Shown one piece after another: positions 1 to 12,039 of a stretch of DNA of 64,000 nt; positions within the stretch are counted from its first letter, which is position 1, and each line of letters begins with the position of its first letter. This stretch comes from Vitis vinifera (taxonomy: Eukaryota > Streptophyta > Magnoliopsida > Vitales > Vitaceae). The stretch covers positions 28,600,001 to 28,664,000 of the forward strand of contig NC_081818.1 of assembly GCF_030704535.1 (NCBI RefSeq). The letters run 5' to 3'. The notes beneath the pieces were generated by a model. It saw only the letters and a list, made by a program, of their open reading frames with translations. It did not search any database and was not told where the DNA came from. The position numbers were made by a program, and so were the translations under genes.

Positions 1-49
1 CCATCTCCTTGTGATAGTCATCCATGCTCCTATAGCCTTAAGTAAGACT

Positions 50-712
50 CTATAATTTCTGATACAAGTCCCTATAGTAGTGACTAGGGACAAACCGCCT
101 CCTCATGGTGGCTTTCATTTCCTCCCATGTCTCAATAGGTCTCTCATAGTTTCTTCTTCTGTTCATCACAAGTTGATCCCACCATATAATAGCATAGTCA
201 GTAAACTCAATCACAACTAGTTTTACATTTTTCTCCTCGGAGTAGTTATGGCATTCAAAGATGAACTCCACCTTCTTCTCCCACTCCAAGTACACTTTTG
301 GATCATTTTTCCCTTGGAACAATGGTATCTTCATTTTGATGTTTCCTAGGTTTCTATCAATTCCATCTTGCCATCTTGGAGCTCTTCAGAAACCTCTACC
401 ACGTCTTTCGCCCCTTGGCACAAACCTGCCCTCATGGTTCAATGAAGCTTGATCTTCTTCATCTTCAAACTCATCCTCATGGTAGTCATCAGAATCATCA
501 ACACGCACACGCTTTTCTTGCCTTCTAGCATTAGGGGCTCTTTGAGTACGCTCCTCTCGCAAAGAAGCAATAATAGCGTCTTGCCTATCCATCTGATCCC
601 GAATATCATTAAACACCACGTTCATACGTTCAAACTGTTGTTGCATAGCCTGCAACATGAGAGATGACTCCTCCACTCCTTCCTTATTTGATGTTTCGCC
701 CCTGGAAGACAT
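50..712 (-). pseudogene. Gag-like polyprotein fragment with an in-frame stop
   Basis: The frame opens at 712 with a coiled, charged N-terminal part (Met/Gln-rich, then an acidic stretch and an Arg/Gly-rich end). It hits a TGA at 386-388 and continues in the same frame from 385 to the left edge of the visible part. The second half carries the Retrotrans_gag hallmarks: a [14 protein letters not shown] segment, then [12 protein letters not shown] and a [14 protein letters not shown] block. The stop falls where an Arg codon is plausible (CGA to TGA), a change typical of deaminated methyl-CpG. It would encode the nucleocapsid-forming gag of a gypsy element. As it stands, only an interrupted product could be made. 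Confidence 0.75.
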
Positions 713-1226
713 ATTTTTGAAACTATAAAAAAAAATGTTAGAAATAATTCCTCACAACACTCCCTCACGTGTTTGCACTCACACTTGTGTTTCACTCTTA
801 AATTGGCTTTTTCCCGATATTAGTCTCACACTCTCTTGCCTTTTTCCAATCGTAGCTTCCTTTTTTTAGTTCTGCTTAAACTAATAAACTTGATCAAGAA
901 ATTCAACTTGTAGTATCTAAACTAATACCAATGGTAAGAAAATATGACAGAAACACTAAATCAAAAGAAAAGGACAAAAGAAAATAATATTTTGATTTGA
1001 GAGAATTGAAACTACACAATTTTATTTATTTATTTATTTATTTTTTTTTGTTTTCTATTTATTTTCTAAAGTTTTTTTTTTTTTTTTTTTGGGAGCTTGG
1101 TGCATGATTTTAACCTAGTGCAAGTCAAAAAAATAAGAACGATGAATAAAGAACACAAAAGGAACAAGATAGGATGATAACAGGAAACAAAAGATAAAGG
1201 GATAGAAAACTGATTTTAGAACCTGT

Positions 1227-1238
1227 GCTCTAATACCA
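1227..1238 (-). other. Primer binding site (initiator Met-tRNA type)
   Basis: The minus strand reads TGGTATTAGAGC, two bases inside the LTR edge. The canonical plant site is TGGTATCAGAGC, so there is one mismatch. It sets the element's orientation and start of reverse transcription. Confidence 0.75.
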
Positions 1239-1240
1239 AA

Positions 1241-2198
1241 TGATGCGAACCTCAATCGACATGCTTTGAGACCTAACAAACAGTATTAGAATAATTGCCT
1301 AAGAAAGCTAAAATACAGATTTTTGATAGAACCATGACCCAACGTTTATAAGTGAAACGCGAACCAAAAGTATAAGTAACAGACCTTGACCCAATGATTA
1401 CAATGGAATCACGAACCGAAGGTATTAAGTTTGAACGCCACAAGGAAGAATCCCTGATAAGTTCACAGTTTTTTGAAGAACCAAAAAAAGAGCAAAGCCT
1501 CACCTTTTTTGATTTTTTATTCAAATAAAAATTATCCCCTATTACAATAAGTGCGTGCTATTTATATATCATGAAAAAAACTTACTAAATATTAAAACCC
1601 TAAACTAAAAAATGTACTAAATATTAAACTCTAAATAAAGGTTGATTTGGTCTGAAATAAGCATATCCAAAATAGGAAAATAACTAAAAACGTTCTAAAT
1701 AATAAAAGCCTAAAATTAAGGTAGATTTGGCCTGAATTTAGAAGCTCTAGAATAGGAAATAACTGATATGAAGCTGGAAAGTCAATTAATCATTAATCCA
1801 TGCCATAAATCACGTCTAATCAAGCCAGATTAGCCCTCAATAACTTGGATTAAATTTATTACACCTTCATCTTCCTTTGGGCCAAACTTGGAATGTCCTA
1901 CGTTAGAATCAACCCAAATCTCTTGAATTAGCCCATTAAGTGCTTCTTTGATCTTCTTAGATCTTGCTTTAATAATAGGCCCAACTGGAACATGCAATGG
2001 ATCCTTGAATGCTTGTTGATTCTCATCATTTGGACTATTGGGTCTCACGTGTCTTAGGCCATTTATTTAAAACCCATGATGACATTGGGCTCTACACATA
2101 AGGTGGCTCATACTTTAGAAAATCGATACAAAACAAATACGTGAATGGGAATAGCTTAATCACGAATTATGTTACATATGTGCGTCCATATTTCAACA
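1241..2198 (-). repeat. 5' LTR of the gypsy-like element
   Basis: This is a stretch of about 958 bp with TG...CA ends on the minus strand, directly followed by the primer binding site. The outer end (CAACA on the plus strand at 2194-2198) is inferred from the TGTTG start typical of LTRs. The second LTR is outside the window, so the border was not confirmed by comparison. Confidence 0.65.
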
Positions 2199-3937
2199 TC
2201 TTACACTTGGATGATAAAAGTTTTCAAATATTAGAAAAATTAATAGTATTTTTCTAAAATCACTATAAAATAGGTTCTAAATACTTTTAAAATGTGTTCA
2301 AATGGCGCTAGAAGGGTTTGACCACTTTTAAAAGACATTTGGGTTGTTAAGTGTTCCTTTATATGATTTCCTTTTTAAATCTAATTCATTATCCAATAAG
2401 TTTATACATTTGTCATGTATCTCATTTATATTATTATACTTTCAACAACACAAGTATACTTATGAATGAATTTGTTGTGATCTTGAGTTTTCAAGGTCAA
2501 TGTAAGAAGTAAGTAAAATTAAAACTCAAAATATTTGGAATAAAATTACAAATTTAAACTAATTAGTCTAGCACACTAATAATATCCTTTTTAATAATTT
2601 TGTAACAAAATAATGATTGCATAAATCATTTAATACTTTTAAATAGGGTTTACAGATCACTCAATCATGCCCAAATCTAAATGAAACATTCTATAAACTA
2701 ATTTTACAATTTTACAATGACAAATCTTGAATATTCTTTTTTTAAAAATAAAAATAAAAAATAGAACATTTGACCCGCACCCACTTGAACAATAATACCA
2801 TTTCATTTTAACCAAAATATATCTATTATTTTAATATTATACAAAATAATAAAATATCGAAAATTGATTATCTTTTATATATTTGATTACTTAACATATA
2901 AATAGTTAATTTATTTTCTTGATTTTCCTTTTGAGATGTTGTCTTTTATTATTGGTGAAAGATTGGTTATAAACTTCTTAAGCTTCTTTAAGGAGAGTTT
3001 TAAACAAGTTGGGACATTCTTTCTTTGAATTGTGACATGTTAATTGAATGATTAATTATGAATTGAATTTTTTATTAAAAAAATATAGAAAGTGTAACTC
3101 ATCCTTATAATTAAGATGGTTGATTTCAAAATATCCTATAATTTAGGTAATAATCTCTTGTTTTATTTTAATGAATTTGATTTATTTTGTTGGTTGTGGC
3201 GTGGGGTTGTAGTTATTGGAGTATGAGTTGGGTTTGGTTTGGTTTGATTCTATTAGGTCCAAAACAAAGACATCAAAACTCACACCAACCAAGTCAATTT
3301 CCACATGTCCTAGTCCTTTTGGTGGGTCAAAAATAAAAATTAAATCCATTGATGAATTTGGTTGAATTTTAACAACCTTTGGATTTTTAATTAATTGCAA
3401 CCATAGTTTTAGACTCACCCAAATGTTTGATTCAAAATTAGAAATGATAATATGACGGGTTTTACTCAAAATTAGGGATGGTAATAGGACTAATTTTTTC
3501 GGGTATTCCATCGTTTGATGTAAAAAAACAAAATAAGAGAAAAAACAATACATTATACCCACATAATTTTAAATATTCTACTACCACAAAAAACCTGAAT
3601 TATCTTACCCACAGACTTAAAATAAATAAAAAAATAAAAAGACTTGAAAAAAAGCCATGGGAGCAACAGTAAAAAAAAAAATGGGCCCTTCAAAATTTCA
3701 TTGGTTTATCAAATTTGTCAGTTTCTGGAATGTTTGGTATTCCAATTAATCAAAATGTGGACAGATAGAAATAGGCCAGTTTGTGGGGGGAAGTTCCTGG
3801 ACGCAGCCCCTGTGGGGGCTTCAAGATCTCAAAAGTCAGAAACCTAAATCAATCCAATCTTCTTCCATAAAAATCCAAACTAAGGAAATAACAAGACAAA
3901 TTGATTTGGATTGCCATTTTGACCTTTTCTGTTTGTT

Positions 3938-3958
3938 CCCCCCCCCCCCCCCCCCCCC
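3938..3958. repeat. Poly-C homopolymer, 21 bases
   Basis: An uninterrupted run of 21 C, unusual in AT-rich plant DNA. It is followed two bases later by a T-run. It may be a slippage site or an assembly weak point. Confidence 0.95.
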
Positions 3959-4030
3959 ATGTTTTTTTTTCTCTGGTCCTTTACATCAAAATTTTTTCAA
4001 AAAAGAACAATTTTGAATTTCTATTGGTAT

Positions 4031-4105
4031 GTTTTGATGTTTGCATTTCCACCAACCCAATGAGCTTGTTTTGATGTTTGCATTTCCACCAACCCAATGA
4101 GCTTG
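4031..4105. repeat. 37-bp perfect tandem duplication
   Basis: The unit starting GTTTTGATGTTTGCATTTCC at 4031-4067 is repeated without change at 4068-4104, plus one extra base. The perfect identity points to a recent duplication. Confidence 0.95.
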
Positions 4106-4389
4106 ACGTTGTCTAATTTTATTTTATTTTATTTGGTCTTTAAACATTTTTTTTTTAATTTCTCTACCTAATATGGTAATTTAATCAAGTAAAAAATTGT
4201 CGGTGAATTTGGATACCTTTGGAGGTAGAAAGATAAAAACTATAATTGTTCTTATTTAAGATTTGAAAATTTTAATATCCTCTTATGAAACAACTAACCA
4301 ATTTTTTTATTTATAAAAATTATGATATTTCATATTGAATTGAGGAGAAAGTTTTTTATACTATTTAAATATAAATCTCTCTTAATTAT

Positions 4390-4775
4390 AGGACGCAGGT
4401 TCTTAACACTATTTAAATATGAGTCCCTCTTAATTCTTTAAACATATTTTAAAACCGTGAAATCCTATTGGATTCAAAATAGACAATATTTATATGATTT
4501 GATGCATATCATTACAAATGATATCAAAGTCAATTCTTAACCTTGATGTGAGATTTATTTAAAATGTTTGTGTTTGCATGAGTTATATGAGCTATTTGTC
4601 TATTTAGCTTCGCAATCTTATAGAATACAGAACATTGTGTTTACGTAGAGGTGTTTATGATATCCCATTTTGAATAAAGACTTAAATGTATTTTAAAATT
4701 GTGAATATCATTTGGACTTTAAGTAAACAATATCCACACAATATTTATACGATTTGGTGTAAATCATTATAAAAA
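4390..4775 (+). mobile_element. Degenerate TRIM-type mini LTR element
   Basis: Two diverged copies of one segment lie about 245 bp apart. Each contains a TTTTAAAACCGTGAA-like block, then an ACAATATTTATANGATTTG block and a CATTACA/CATTATA end (about 4430-4516 and about 4675-4775). The first copy ends TTACA and is followed by AATGATATCAAAGTC (4517-4531). That is a decayed form of the AATGGTATCAGAGCC primer site of widespread plant TRIM elements. Borders are approximate. Confidence 0.55.
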
Positions 4776-5831
4776 TAATCTTAACATTTTTTTTTTATTA
4801 GAAAAAAGTATTACAAAAAATAGAAAATATTGCATAGATTTTTTTTTTTCCAAAAAATAATATATCCATCAAGCTTGTTTATAAAACATTAAAAAATTAT
4901 ATATTTTTTTAATTTAAAAACAAGTTTTAAAAAATATCAACAAACAAGCGGTAAAATTCTCGGGATTGGAAAAATTTTATTAGTTAATTTTTTTGGAATT
5001 GTGCCGATGAAATCATATAGTGGAGGATTGAGAGGAGGGAAAGTGGGCCTATGGCATGTCTTGGGCCCGGGAAAGTCTTCCTTTAACCAGGCCCATAGAT
5101 CGGTCCATATCAAGAGCTGCACCAAAAATTGGGTTAATATATATATATACATACACTTCAGCATGTGTTTAAGCAGATTTAGGGGGATTTTGAAAAAATA
5201 AAGTATTTTTTAAAATATGAAAATTAAAAAATATATTTTTAAATTTATACAATTATAATTATTTTTTGAAAATATAATTTTAAACTTAAAATTGGAATCG
5301 TCTCTTTAAAAAATACATTTTTATTCAATGTCTAAAATAAATAAATAATTTTAAACAATTATATTTCAAAAAATAATCCTGGAATTTAGAGTTTTCCACA
5401 CAAGCCTATACTTTGTCCAAGTCTTATGTCAACCTCCCCTTTTGACTCTTCAACAGAAGGCTCTTCAAATTTGATTTGACTTTGCACTAAAAAAAAAAAT
5501 CATACCTTTCAGTCTTTGCCAAATTAAAAATATATATTTTATTTTATTATTTTCATAACTTATAAAAATATTTTTAGTATATAATATTTTTTTTAATAAA
5601 TGATATAATATTTTCCTTTTTTCCAGGCCAAACTCAGTGGGCGCCCATTAAAAAGTCATAAATGTGGAAAAAGGACTCTGAGTTCTGCAGCTGCTTTGAA
5701 TCCTTGTAATAAAACATCCAAACCTCCCACAGAATCGCAGATTTTCTTCTTCTTCCCATCATTTTAATAGAACCCCAGTTTGAAGCCCTGTTTCTATCTA
5801 TACTTTTGCATTACACGCCTCTCAATTCTCA

Positions 5832-8800
5832 ATGAATTTTCAGGAGTTTCTCTCATTTTTGCTGGTTTTTCTTCTCTTTTTTCCTCATTCTTCTCTGCAA
5901 TTTCCAGGATGGGTTGGAGAAAAGAAAACGTTTGTCTCTCTTGCTTCTCCATTAAGACTTGTTTTCCTATTGGAAGAACAGGGATCATGTTTGTATTCGT
6001 TGGATTTTCAGGGGTGGATCGGTACTTGGGTTGAAGCCACGTGGTTTTGCTTCTGGGTTTGATCCTACTCGAGTGACCCAACTCTCTTGGCGTCCCAGGT
6101 TTTTCTTTTTATTCTCTCTTTGAACTGAATTGGAGTCTGCATTGATTTGGGTTTGTTGATTGTGTTGGTTTGGTGGTGTTTTGGGACTTTACAGGGCTTT
6201 CTTGTACAAGGGATTTTTATCAGAAGAAGAGTGTGATCATCTCATTACACTGGTCCGAGAAGATTTTATATTTTCTATTTCTTTTTGTTTATGTTTTTTC
6301 TTTTTAAAATTTTATTATTGGAGCTTGATGATTGGTTTGGTTGGTGGGAAATATCGAAGAGGAAAGAAAGCAGAATTATTTTCATTATTTGCGGCGCTAG
6401 AAAACAAAAATGCTTGCTCTTGGTTGAAATTGATACAATTGGAGGGCTTACGTGAGATGGGGTTGTCCGTCTCTGAATCTGAAACAACATAAAGTCTGTT
6501 TCCTTCTTTTCCTCGGTTTTCTTAGCAACCAAGCAACGGGCTAGGGGATAACTGTTCTGATTGAGAACCTATTTTATTTTGTATTTTGACTTTTTGTTTG
6601 ATTAAATTTTTGGGAAATAGGCTAAGGATAAATTGGAGAAGTCAATGGTAGCTGACAATGAATCGGGTAAGAGTATAATGAGTGAGGTTCGAACAAGCTC
6701 TGGCATGTTCCTTCTAAAGGCCCAGGTTGGTAATCTCTCCTATATGTTTGATTCTTTGGTCACAGAATGTGTAGGATGATGGTTTTTGAATTCTATTTAA
6801 TCAGCGTGATATTAATCATCTAGCAATTGAGATTGACAAACATGTCAAAGTTACAGCAAATCTTATTGGGTGTGGCCATAGTTTGTGATTCCATTTTAAA
6901 TAGTTACCAAAACCCTCTCACAAATGGAAGTGTTCCCTAAAAAATTTGGTGATGGAAGAAGAAAACGGCCATGCTTCACTTACTAGGTAGTATGGTATTC
7001 ACACATTTGAATTGAATGCCGGTTGGAACCTTTTCCTTTTCTATAGAAAATAGTTTATGAAACTCTCCACAAGAGGCTTTTCCTTTCAGACTTCCTCTGC
7101 AGCACATTGATTGTCTACAGAATGGGTGTTCCTGCCGAAATTGCAAAACCGACTTTTATTTTTATGCCTGAATTGGATAAAAGTCTGTTATAAGTAGTTA
7201 GTGAAAACTAAAATGGCTTTTTTTGCCGTCAATAACTCAGTTCAAAGCACTAGATCCACTTATTGATTTTGAAAATTATCATGCATGCAAAAGGCTTCTG
7301 TGAAGCCAATATATGAGCATCATTGTATGATGAATGTAATGGAACGATCTTATGATGGATTTATCTGATAATTCTTGGACTTGGAAGATTTATTCAGTCT
7401 CATTGTTCTCCTTGTGAAGGATGAAATAGTTGCCGATATCGAGGCAAGGATTGCTGCTTGGACCTTTCTCCCAGTAGGTAAGCTCCTTTGATTTCTATAA
7501 TTGATTTGTTAAAATCATAAAGGATATAAAACATCTTATTCCTTCTTTTTTGAACTTGATCTTCTAATCAGAAAATGGCGAGTCCATTCAAATACTGCAC
7601 TATGAGAATGGTGAAAAGTATGAGCCGCATTTTGATTATTTTCATGACAAGGTTAATCAACTACTTGGTGGTCATCGAATTGCCACTGTACTGATGTATT
7701 TAGCTACTGTGGAGGAGGGTGGGGAAACAGTTTTTCCCAATTCAGAGGTAAATGATTTCTAATGATATTAGGACTCGTCTGCAGTCTCCTCTCCTATCTC
7801 ATGTCATTTAACATAACTTGTCTTCTACAGGGAAGATTTTCTCAACCAAAGGATGATAGCTGGTCTGATTGTGCTAAAAAGGGTTATGCAGGTATAAGAA
7901 TCATAATGTTGTCTTACAACCCAAGATTTTGTTTTCTTACTTTTGTGAGAATCATTTTAGATCCATCTGTTCAAATTCCATTAAAAATATCAGAAGGTAA
8001 GAACAGAGGAGAAACTGTTACATTTAATGGGCTAAACATATGAAAATCTCAAGTAGTTTTGGGCATTACTGGGAAAAGAAACGGGATAAAAAGAAATATG
8101 AGAATCTGAAGTGTCGTGGAAGGAAAGGGGATAGAAAAATGATGGAAGGAATTCTAAAACACTGGTAAGATAGGTTAGATGTCTCTTGATCGTGCAAAGT
8201 GGTCAGTAGACCTCAGATCCCAGGCCTGGGTGATGGATATATAAGCTTTGGCCATATTCAGTGGTGCAGGATGCACTGCAAGTTGTAGCCCTTGCTCTAG
8301 ATTGTCCATACAGAAAAATCATTCTGATTAGATGAATGCTTGTCCTCTTGCTTGAAGAGCTTCCTAGGGTTCTTTTTCTGCAGAAATAGATATCCATTTA
8401 ATAAAACACATCAAAGTCTTGACGTTCAATGTCGGTTTGTCATCCCCATTTTTGACATTGTAGATATCTCAGATAATGCCCATTTCTGTTGAGTGGAGAC
8501 CCCTGATGCATAATTTACAAGTGCTGTACAAAAAGTGGGGTGCTTGTCTACAGGAATCTCCCTTTGATTTTCTTAACCTGTGTATTAGCAATGGCTTTTT
8601 AACCTTCTGGATTAGATATTTGAACAGTGTTGCATATCATGTCTAATATCATTTCTTTTATTATACTCTTCATTTCATTGTCGCCCAAGTTTTTTGTGAT
8701 TTAAGGTCTCCCTGTATTTCATTTTCAGAGTCTGTTATGGCTCACATTTGCTGTACTTGCAGTGAACCCCAAGAAAGGTGATGCCTTGCTGTTCTTCAGT

Positions 8801-9070
8801 CTGCATCCTGATGCAACCACAGACCCAAGCAGCTTACATGGAAGTTGCCCTGTTATTGCGGGTGAGAAGTGGTCTGCAACCAAGTGGATCCATGTGAGGT
8901 CTTTTGATAAACCTTCGAAGCGCGGAGCACAAGGGGAATGTGTGGATGAGGATGAGCACTGCCCTAAATGGGCTGCGGTAGGTGAGTGTGAAAAAAACCC
9001 TGTTTATATGGTGGGCTCTGAGAATTCAGATGGCTTTTGTCGAAAGAGTTGTGGAGTGTGCTCATCGTAG
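5832..9070 (+). CDS. Prolyl 4-hydroxylase with C-terminal ShKT domain
   Basis: A 2-oxoglutarate/Fe(II) dioxygenase that hydroxylates prolines of secreted or cell-wall proteins (extensins, AGPs, some peptide hormones) in the ER/Golgi. Exons: 5832-5929, 6012-6098, 6195-6252, 6621-6725, 7420-7477, 7572-7747, 7831-7891, 8763-9070; predicted 316 aa. The N-terminus is a hydrophobic signal or anchor (about residues 1-23). The catalytic domain shows H155-x-D157 (in PHFDYFHD), the distal H240 and the 2-oxoglutarate-binding K250 (GEKW). Residues 274-314 hold six cysteines in ShKT spacing (GECVDEDEHC to CRKSCGVC). The conserved core starts at FDPTRVTQLSW. The ATG at 5832 reaches that frame only through a short 82-bp intron (5930-6011, gtttgt to tttcag), which I inferred from phase. 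Resembles Arabidopsis At3g28480/At3g28490. Confidence 0.9.
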
Positions 9071-9546
9071 GAATCCTTTTTAGTTTTGTATGCAAAGCTG
9101 AGTTGTGTTGTACTGTGGCACATGTCTTTGAGCTATCCTGAATGAACTTCTGCAACATTTCATGGTCTTTTTGCACAGTTAATATGACATTGTACCTTGA
9201 TGACTAAATTCTATTCAAGCTAATTGATCTATGAAGGGTGCTTCTTTATGTGCCTACCCAATTACCTGTTTTGAAGAAGGCTACAAGGGTCTTTCAAAAT
9301 CTGAATATTTTCTCTTATTTGCTCTATATTCCTCAGAGAAGTAGACAAACTTAAAACTTCTTTGATGGCCCTTTTGTGATGGTTTGTGCTCAAGAAAGGG
9401 GCATTGTGCATGTCCATGCACTAAAAATTAAAAGAAGGGCTTGCTCAGACACGAGTGAGAGTCCAGAGTCGGTTAATTCTAATACAAATTATAACTAAAT
9501 ATCTCACCCCATTTGAACCTGACTGCAATGCTCTTGGAGCCAAGCA

Positions 9547-9562
9547 AGAGAGAGAGAGAGAG
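9547..9562. repeat. GA microsatellite upstream of the MYB gene
   Basis: A GA dinucleotide run about 200 bp before the MYB start codon, probably in its promoter or leader. GA/CT runs in plant promoters can bind BPC/GAGA factors; no direct sign of that here. Confidence 0.8.
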
Positions 9563-9765
9563 AGCCATGCATTATTTTGTGATGTCATGTCAAACCGTTT
9601 TGTGATAATAATCATGCATCAATTGTGGTTAAATGGGAGCCATTTCCATGCTTTTCTTGCCTCTTCACTTTGTTTAAACTTTAAATGAAGCTCTCTGCAA
9701 TTGCATCACCATTACATCAACCAATACTTCACCCCCTCCAGCCTCCTTCGACCCCATCTCTGGCA

Positions 9766-11244
9766 ATGGTGAGACCTCCTTGTTGTGACAAATTGAACGT
9801 CAAGAGGGGCCTCTGGACAGCCGAGGAAGATGCAAAGATACTGGCATATGTATCCAAACATGGAATTGGTAACTGGACACTGGTCCCCAAGAAAGCAGGT
9901 TCATTTTTGAGACTCTTTTCCTTTTTGATACGGCAGTTTATGTTTCATAATATGTAGAATATTCCAATGATTTGCATTGCATGAGTACAGGACTCAATAG
10001 ATGTGGAAAGAGTTGTAGGCTAAGGTGGACTAACTACCTGAGGCCTGACCTCAAGCATGACAGCTTCACACCCCAAGAAGAAGACCTTATTGTTAACCTA
10101 CACAAAGCTATAGGTAGCCGGTGGGTGTTGTCTTTCATTTATCTATACATGAAAAATGATGTTTTTTGGAGTACTTATCTCAATTTCTTCTCAAACAACT
10201 TCAGTGATACAGATCAAATCTTGTTGGGGATCTGGCATTTTTCTTTGTATATACATTGTCTCCCTTTTTTTTCTGTGTGGGAGAGGGGGATGGGATGGGG
10301 ATTTGCTGTGAAAACATGGTTCCTAATCATTGGGCCTCCAGCTGAATTTCAGGAGCCTTTTTTCCTCCATTTTTAAGTGAAATGTAGATTACCACAAACA
10401 ACTGTTTAACAGCCTATTTTGTGTTACTAGTGGAAGTATAATGACTCTCTCTCTCTCTCTCATACTGAGATGCAGGTGGTCTTTGATTGCAAAGGAATTG
10501 CCTGGAAGAACAGACAATGATGTGAAAAACTACTGGAATACTAAGCTGAGGAAGAAGCTCACGAAGATGGGCATTGATCCTGTAACCCATAAGCCCTTTT
10601 CCCAAATCCTTACTGACTATGGCAACATCAGTGGTCTCCCCAACACCGCAACACGAATGGGGTCCTTCAGTAGGGGCCTGAACAACGCATCAGTATCAGT
10701 GTCAGGACTTTCATACACCAACATGAATGACCTTAAGCCATTGGTAGAGCAATTCCAGGTTCTCAACCAAGAAACTGTCCAACCACATTTCTTCAGTGAA
10801 GTCCCCTCGTCTTCATCCTCATCTTCTTCTTGTTCTAACGTCACCCAACTGAGCTCACCCCAATCCTTCCCTTGCCAACCATCTCAGGCTCAGTTTACAC
10901 CATCTTCTCCCTTCAGCTGGAATGACTTTCTTCTCGGAGACCCTTTTCTTCCCACTGATTTGCAGCAACAAGAAGAGTGTGATCCCCGGGGGACCTTCTC
11001 ATCAACTAGCCCTTCACTTGTAACACAAAATGAGTTCCCCTACTGCAAGTTTAATGGACTTGGATACAAGGATTCCAACGCATTTCAGTATGGTGCAACT
11101 ACTGGAGATGACATGGGAAACTCCCACAAAGCTTCTTCATCTCCTGCAAGTTCATTTGTTGAATCCATCTTGGACCGAGACAGCGAGATGCGTGCCAAAT
11201 TGCCCGAACTTTTGGGTGAATCCTTTGATTACTTGAGTATCTAA
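9766..11244 (+). CDS. TDF1: R2R3-MYB transcription factor, TDF1/MYB35 type
   Basis: A DNA-binding regulator; in Arabidopsis this clade (TDF1/MYB35) is needed for tapetum differentiation and pollen, and in garden asparagus its orthologue is tied to maleness. Exons: 9766-9898, 9991-10120, 10476-11244; 343 aa. R2 has W17, W37, W57; R3 has F70, W89, W108, as in all R2R3-MYBs. The two introns sit at the standard R2R3 positions. The C-terminus is Ser-rich with a run of eight serines. It ends with a [13 protein letters not shown] block and a closing FDY, the C-terminal signature I associate with MYB35. An in-frame ATG also exists at 9685 and would add 27 residues. I chose 9766 because MxRPPCCDK is the family's start. 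Intron 2 has a CT run next to its acceptor. Confidence 0.9.
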
Positions 11245-12039
11245 ATTGCAAGTTTTCTAGCTCTTACACTGGGGAAAGTTCCAGGGTTGTTCAATGTAGC
11301 TAACAATTCAGCATGAAATGGAGATAGTCTTTCGTCTTAGATCAGCCAGTTACATTTAGTAAATTATGGAGTGTAAGGTCTATCAATATTCTAATAAAAT
11401 AGGTCATTTTCATAATGAAAAAAGGGGATTATTACAGTGAGATCATCAAAGAAAAGGCATGTCATCACGACATCACCAGCACTGAAGGGCGTCTTTCCTA
11501 GCAGAATAAAACAACTTAAAAAGCATAGGATAAGATACATTTATAAAAACATACCTATAACCCACCTTCTGAATCTTTTCTTATTCCTAGTTTGGCTTAT
11601 ATCTATGTTGGGCTCTCAAGATAAAAGATTCAGATAGAAAATGTTATAAGATTCCAATCCCATGGACCATTTAATTTCACCTATCCGGGTTATCTTGTTA
11701 ATTGTTAATTATAGTATTAATGACGCCTTCTCCCATCCTAGATGCGGGAGAATAGGATTTTTAGATCCGATTCCACCTCCTTATCCTGTTAATCGATAAT
11801 TAGGGGAATTAATTATGGATAAATTTGAGAGATTAATCCAAGATATACTAGGATATCTTCCTAACAAATTCTGGCAGTCCTTGACGTGCTAGCCGACCAC
11901 AAAATGGCAGAAATCAAACAGCCTTAAACAAAAACGGTTAAGTTAGTTAGATAATAAGAAAAAATAGAAGAAATAGATGGAGGACACGCCGAGAGAAGCA
12001 TAGACACACTTTGCAGAGAGCAGTATTCATTCATCAGTC
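11245..12039. other. 3' flank of the MYB gene and promoter of the next gene
   Basis: No gene seen. An AATAAA-like signal occurs near 11393 (CTAATAAAATAGG), a plausible polyadenylation region of the MYB transcript. The rest is unremarkable; 11700-11870 has short AT-rich inverted motifs built on GTTAATTG and GTTAATCG. Confidence 0.5.

Larger units (their letters stand above)
1..2198 (-). mobile_element. Ty3/gypsy-like LTR retrotransposon, 5' part (runs off the left edge)
   Basis: Read on the minus strand, the element starts with an LTR (2198 down to 1241), then a primer binding site, an untranslated leader and a gag-like reading frame (712 down to 50). The rest (protease, reverse transcriptase, integrase, 3' LTR) would lie left of base 1. 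The LTR begins TGTTGAAATATGG on the minus strand and ends GCATCA. Two bases later comes TGGTATTAGAGC, one mismatch from the usual initiator-Met tRNA primer site. The target duplication cannot be checked because the other end is missing. An in-frame stop in gag indicates a non-autonomous or dead copy. Confidence 0.8.
2199..5690. other. AT-rich intergenic spacer
   Basis: No convincing gene is present. The open frames here are short and low in complexity. Recognisable items are a 21-base C run (3938-3958), a 37-bp tandem duplication (4031-4105) and a decayed mini-LTR element (about 4390-4775). The last few hundred bases before 5690 should hold the promoter of the P4H gene; I see no firm TATA box. 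Confidence 0.6.

Noticed and set aside
3182..3562. 126-codon minus-strand open frame
   Set aside because: AT-rich spacer, no family resemblance, repetitive Asn/Pro-rich end; treated as chance.
3783..4016. 77-codon frame containing a poly-Pro run
   Set aside because: The Pro run is only the poly-C homopolymer; no other coding signal.
6160..6492. 110-codon frame overlapping P4H exon 3
   Set aside because: Only 6195-6252 is coding; the rest is intron read-through.
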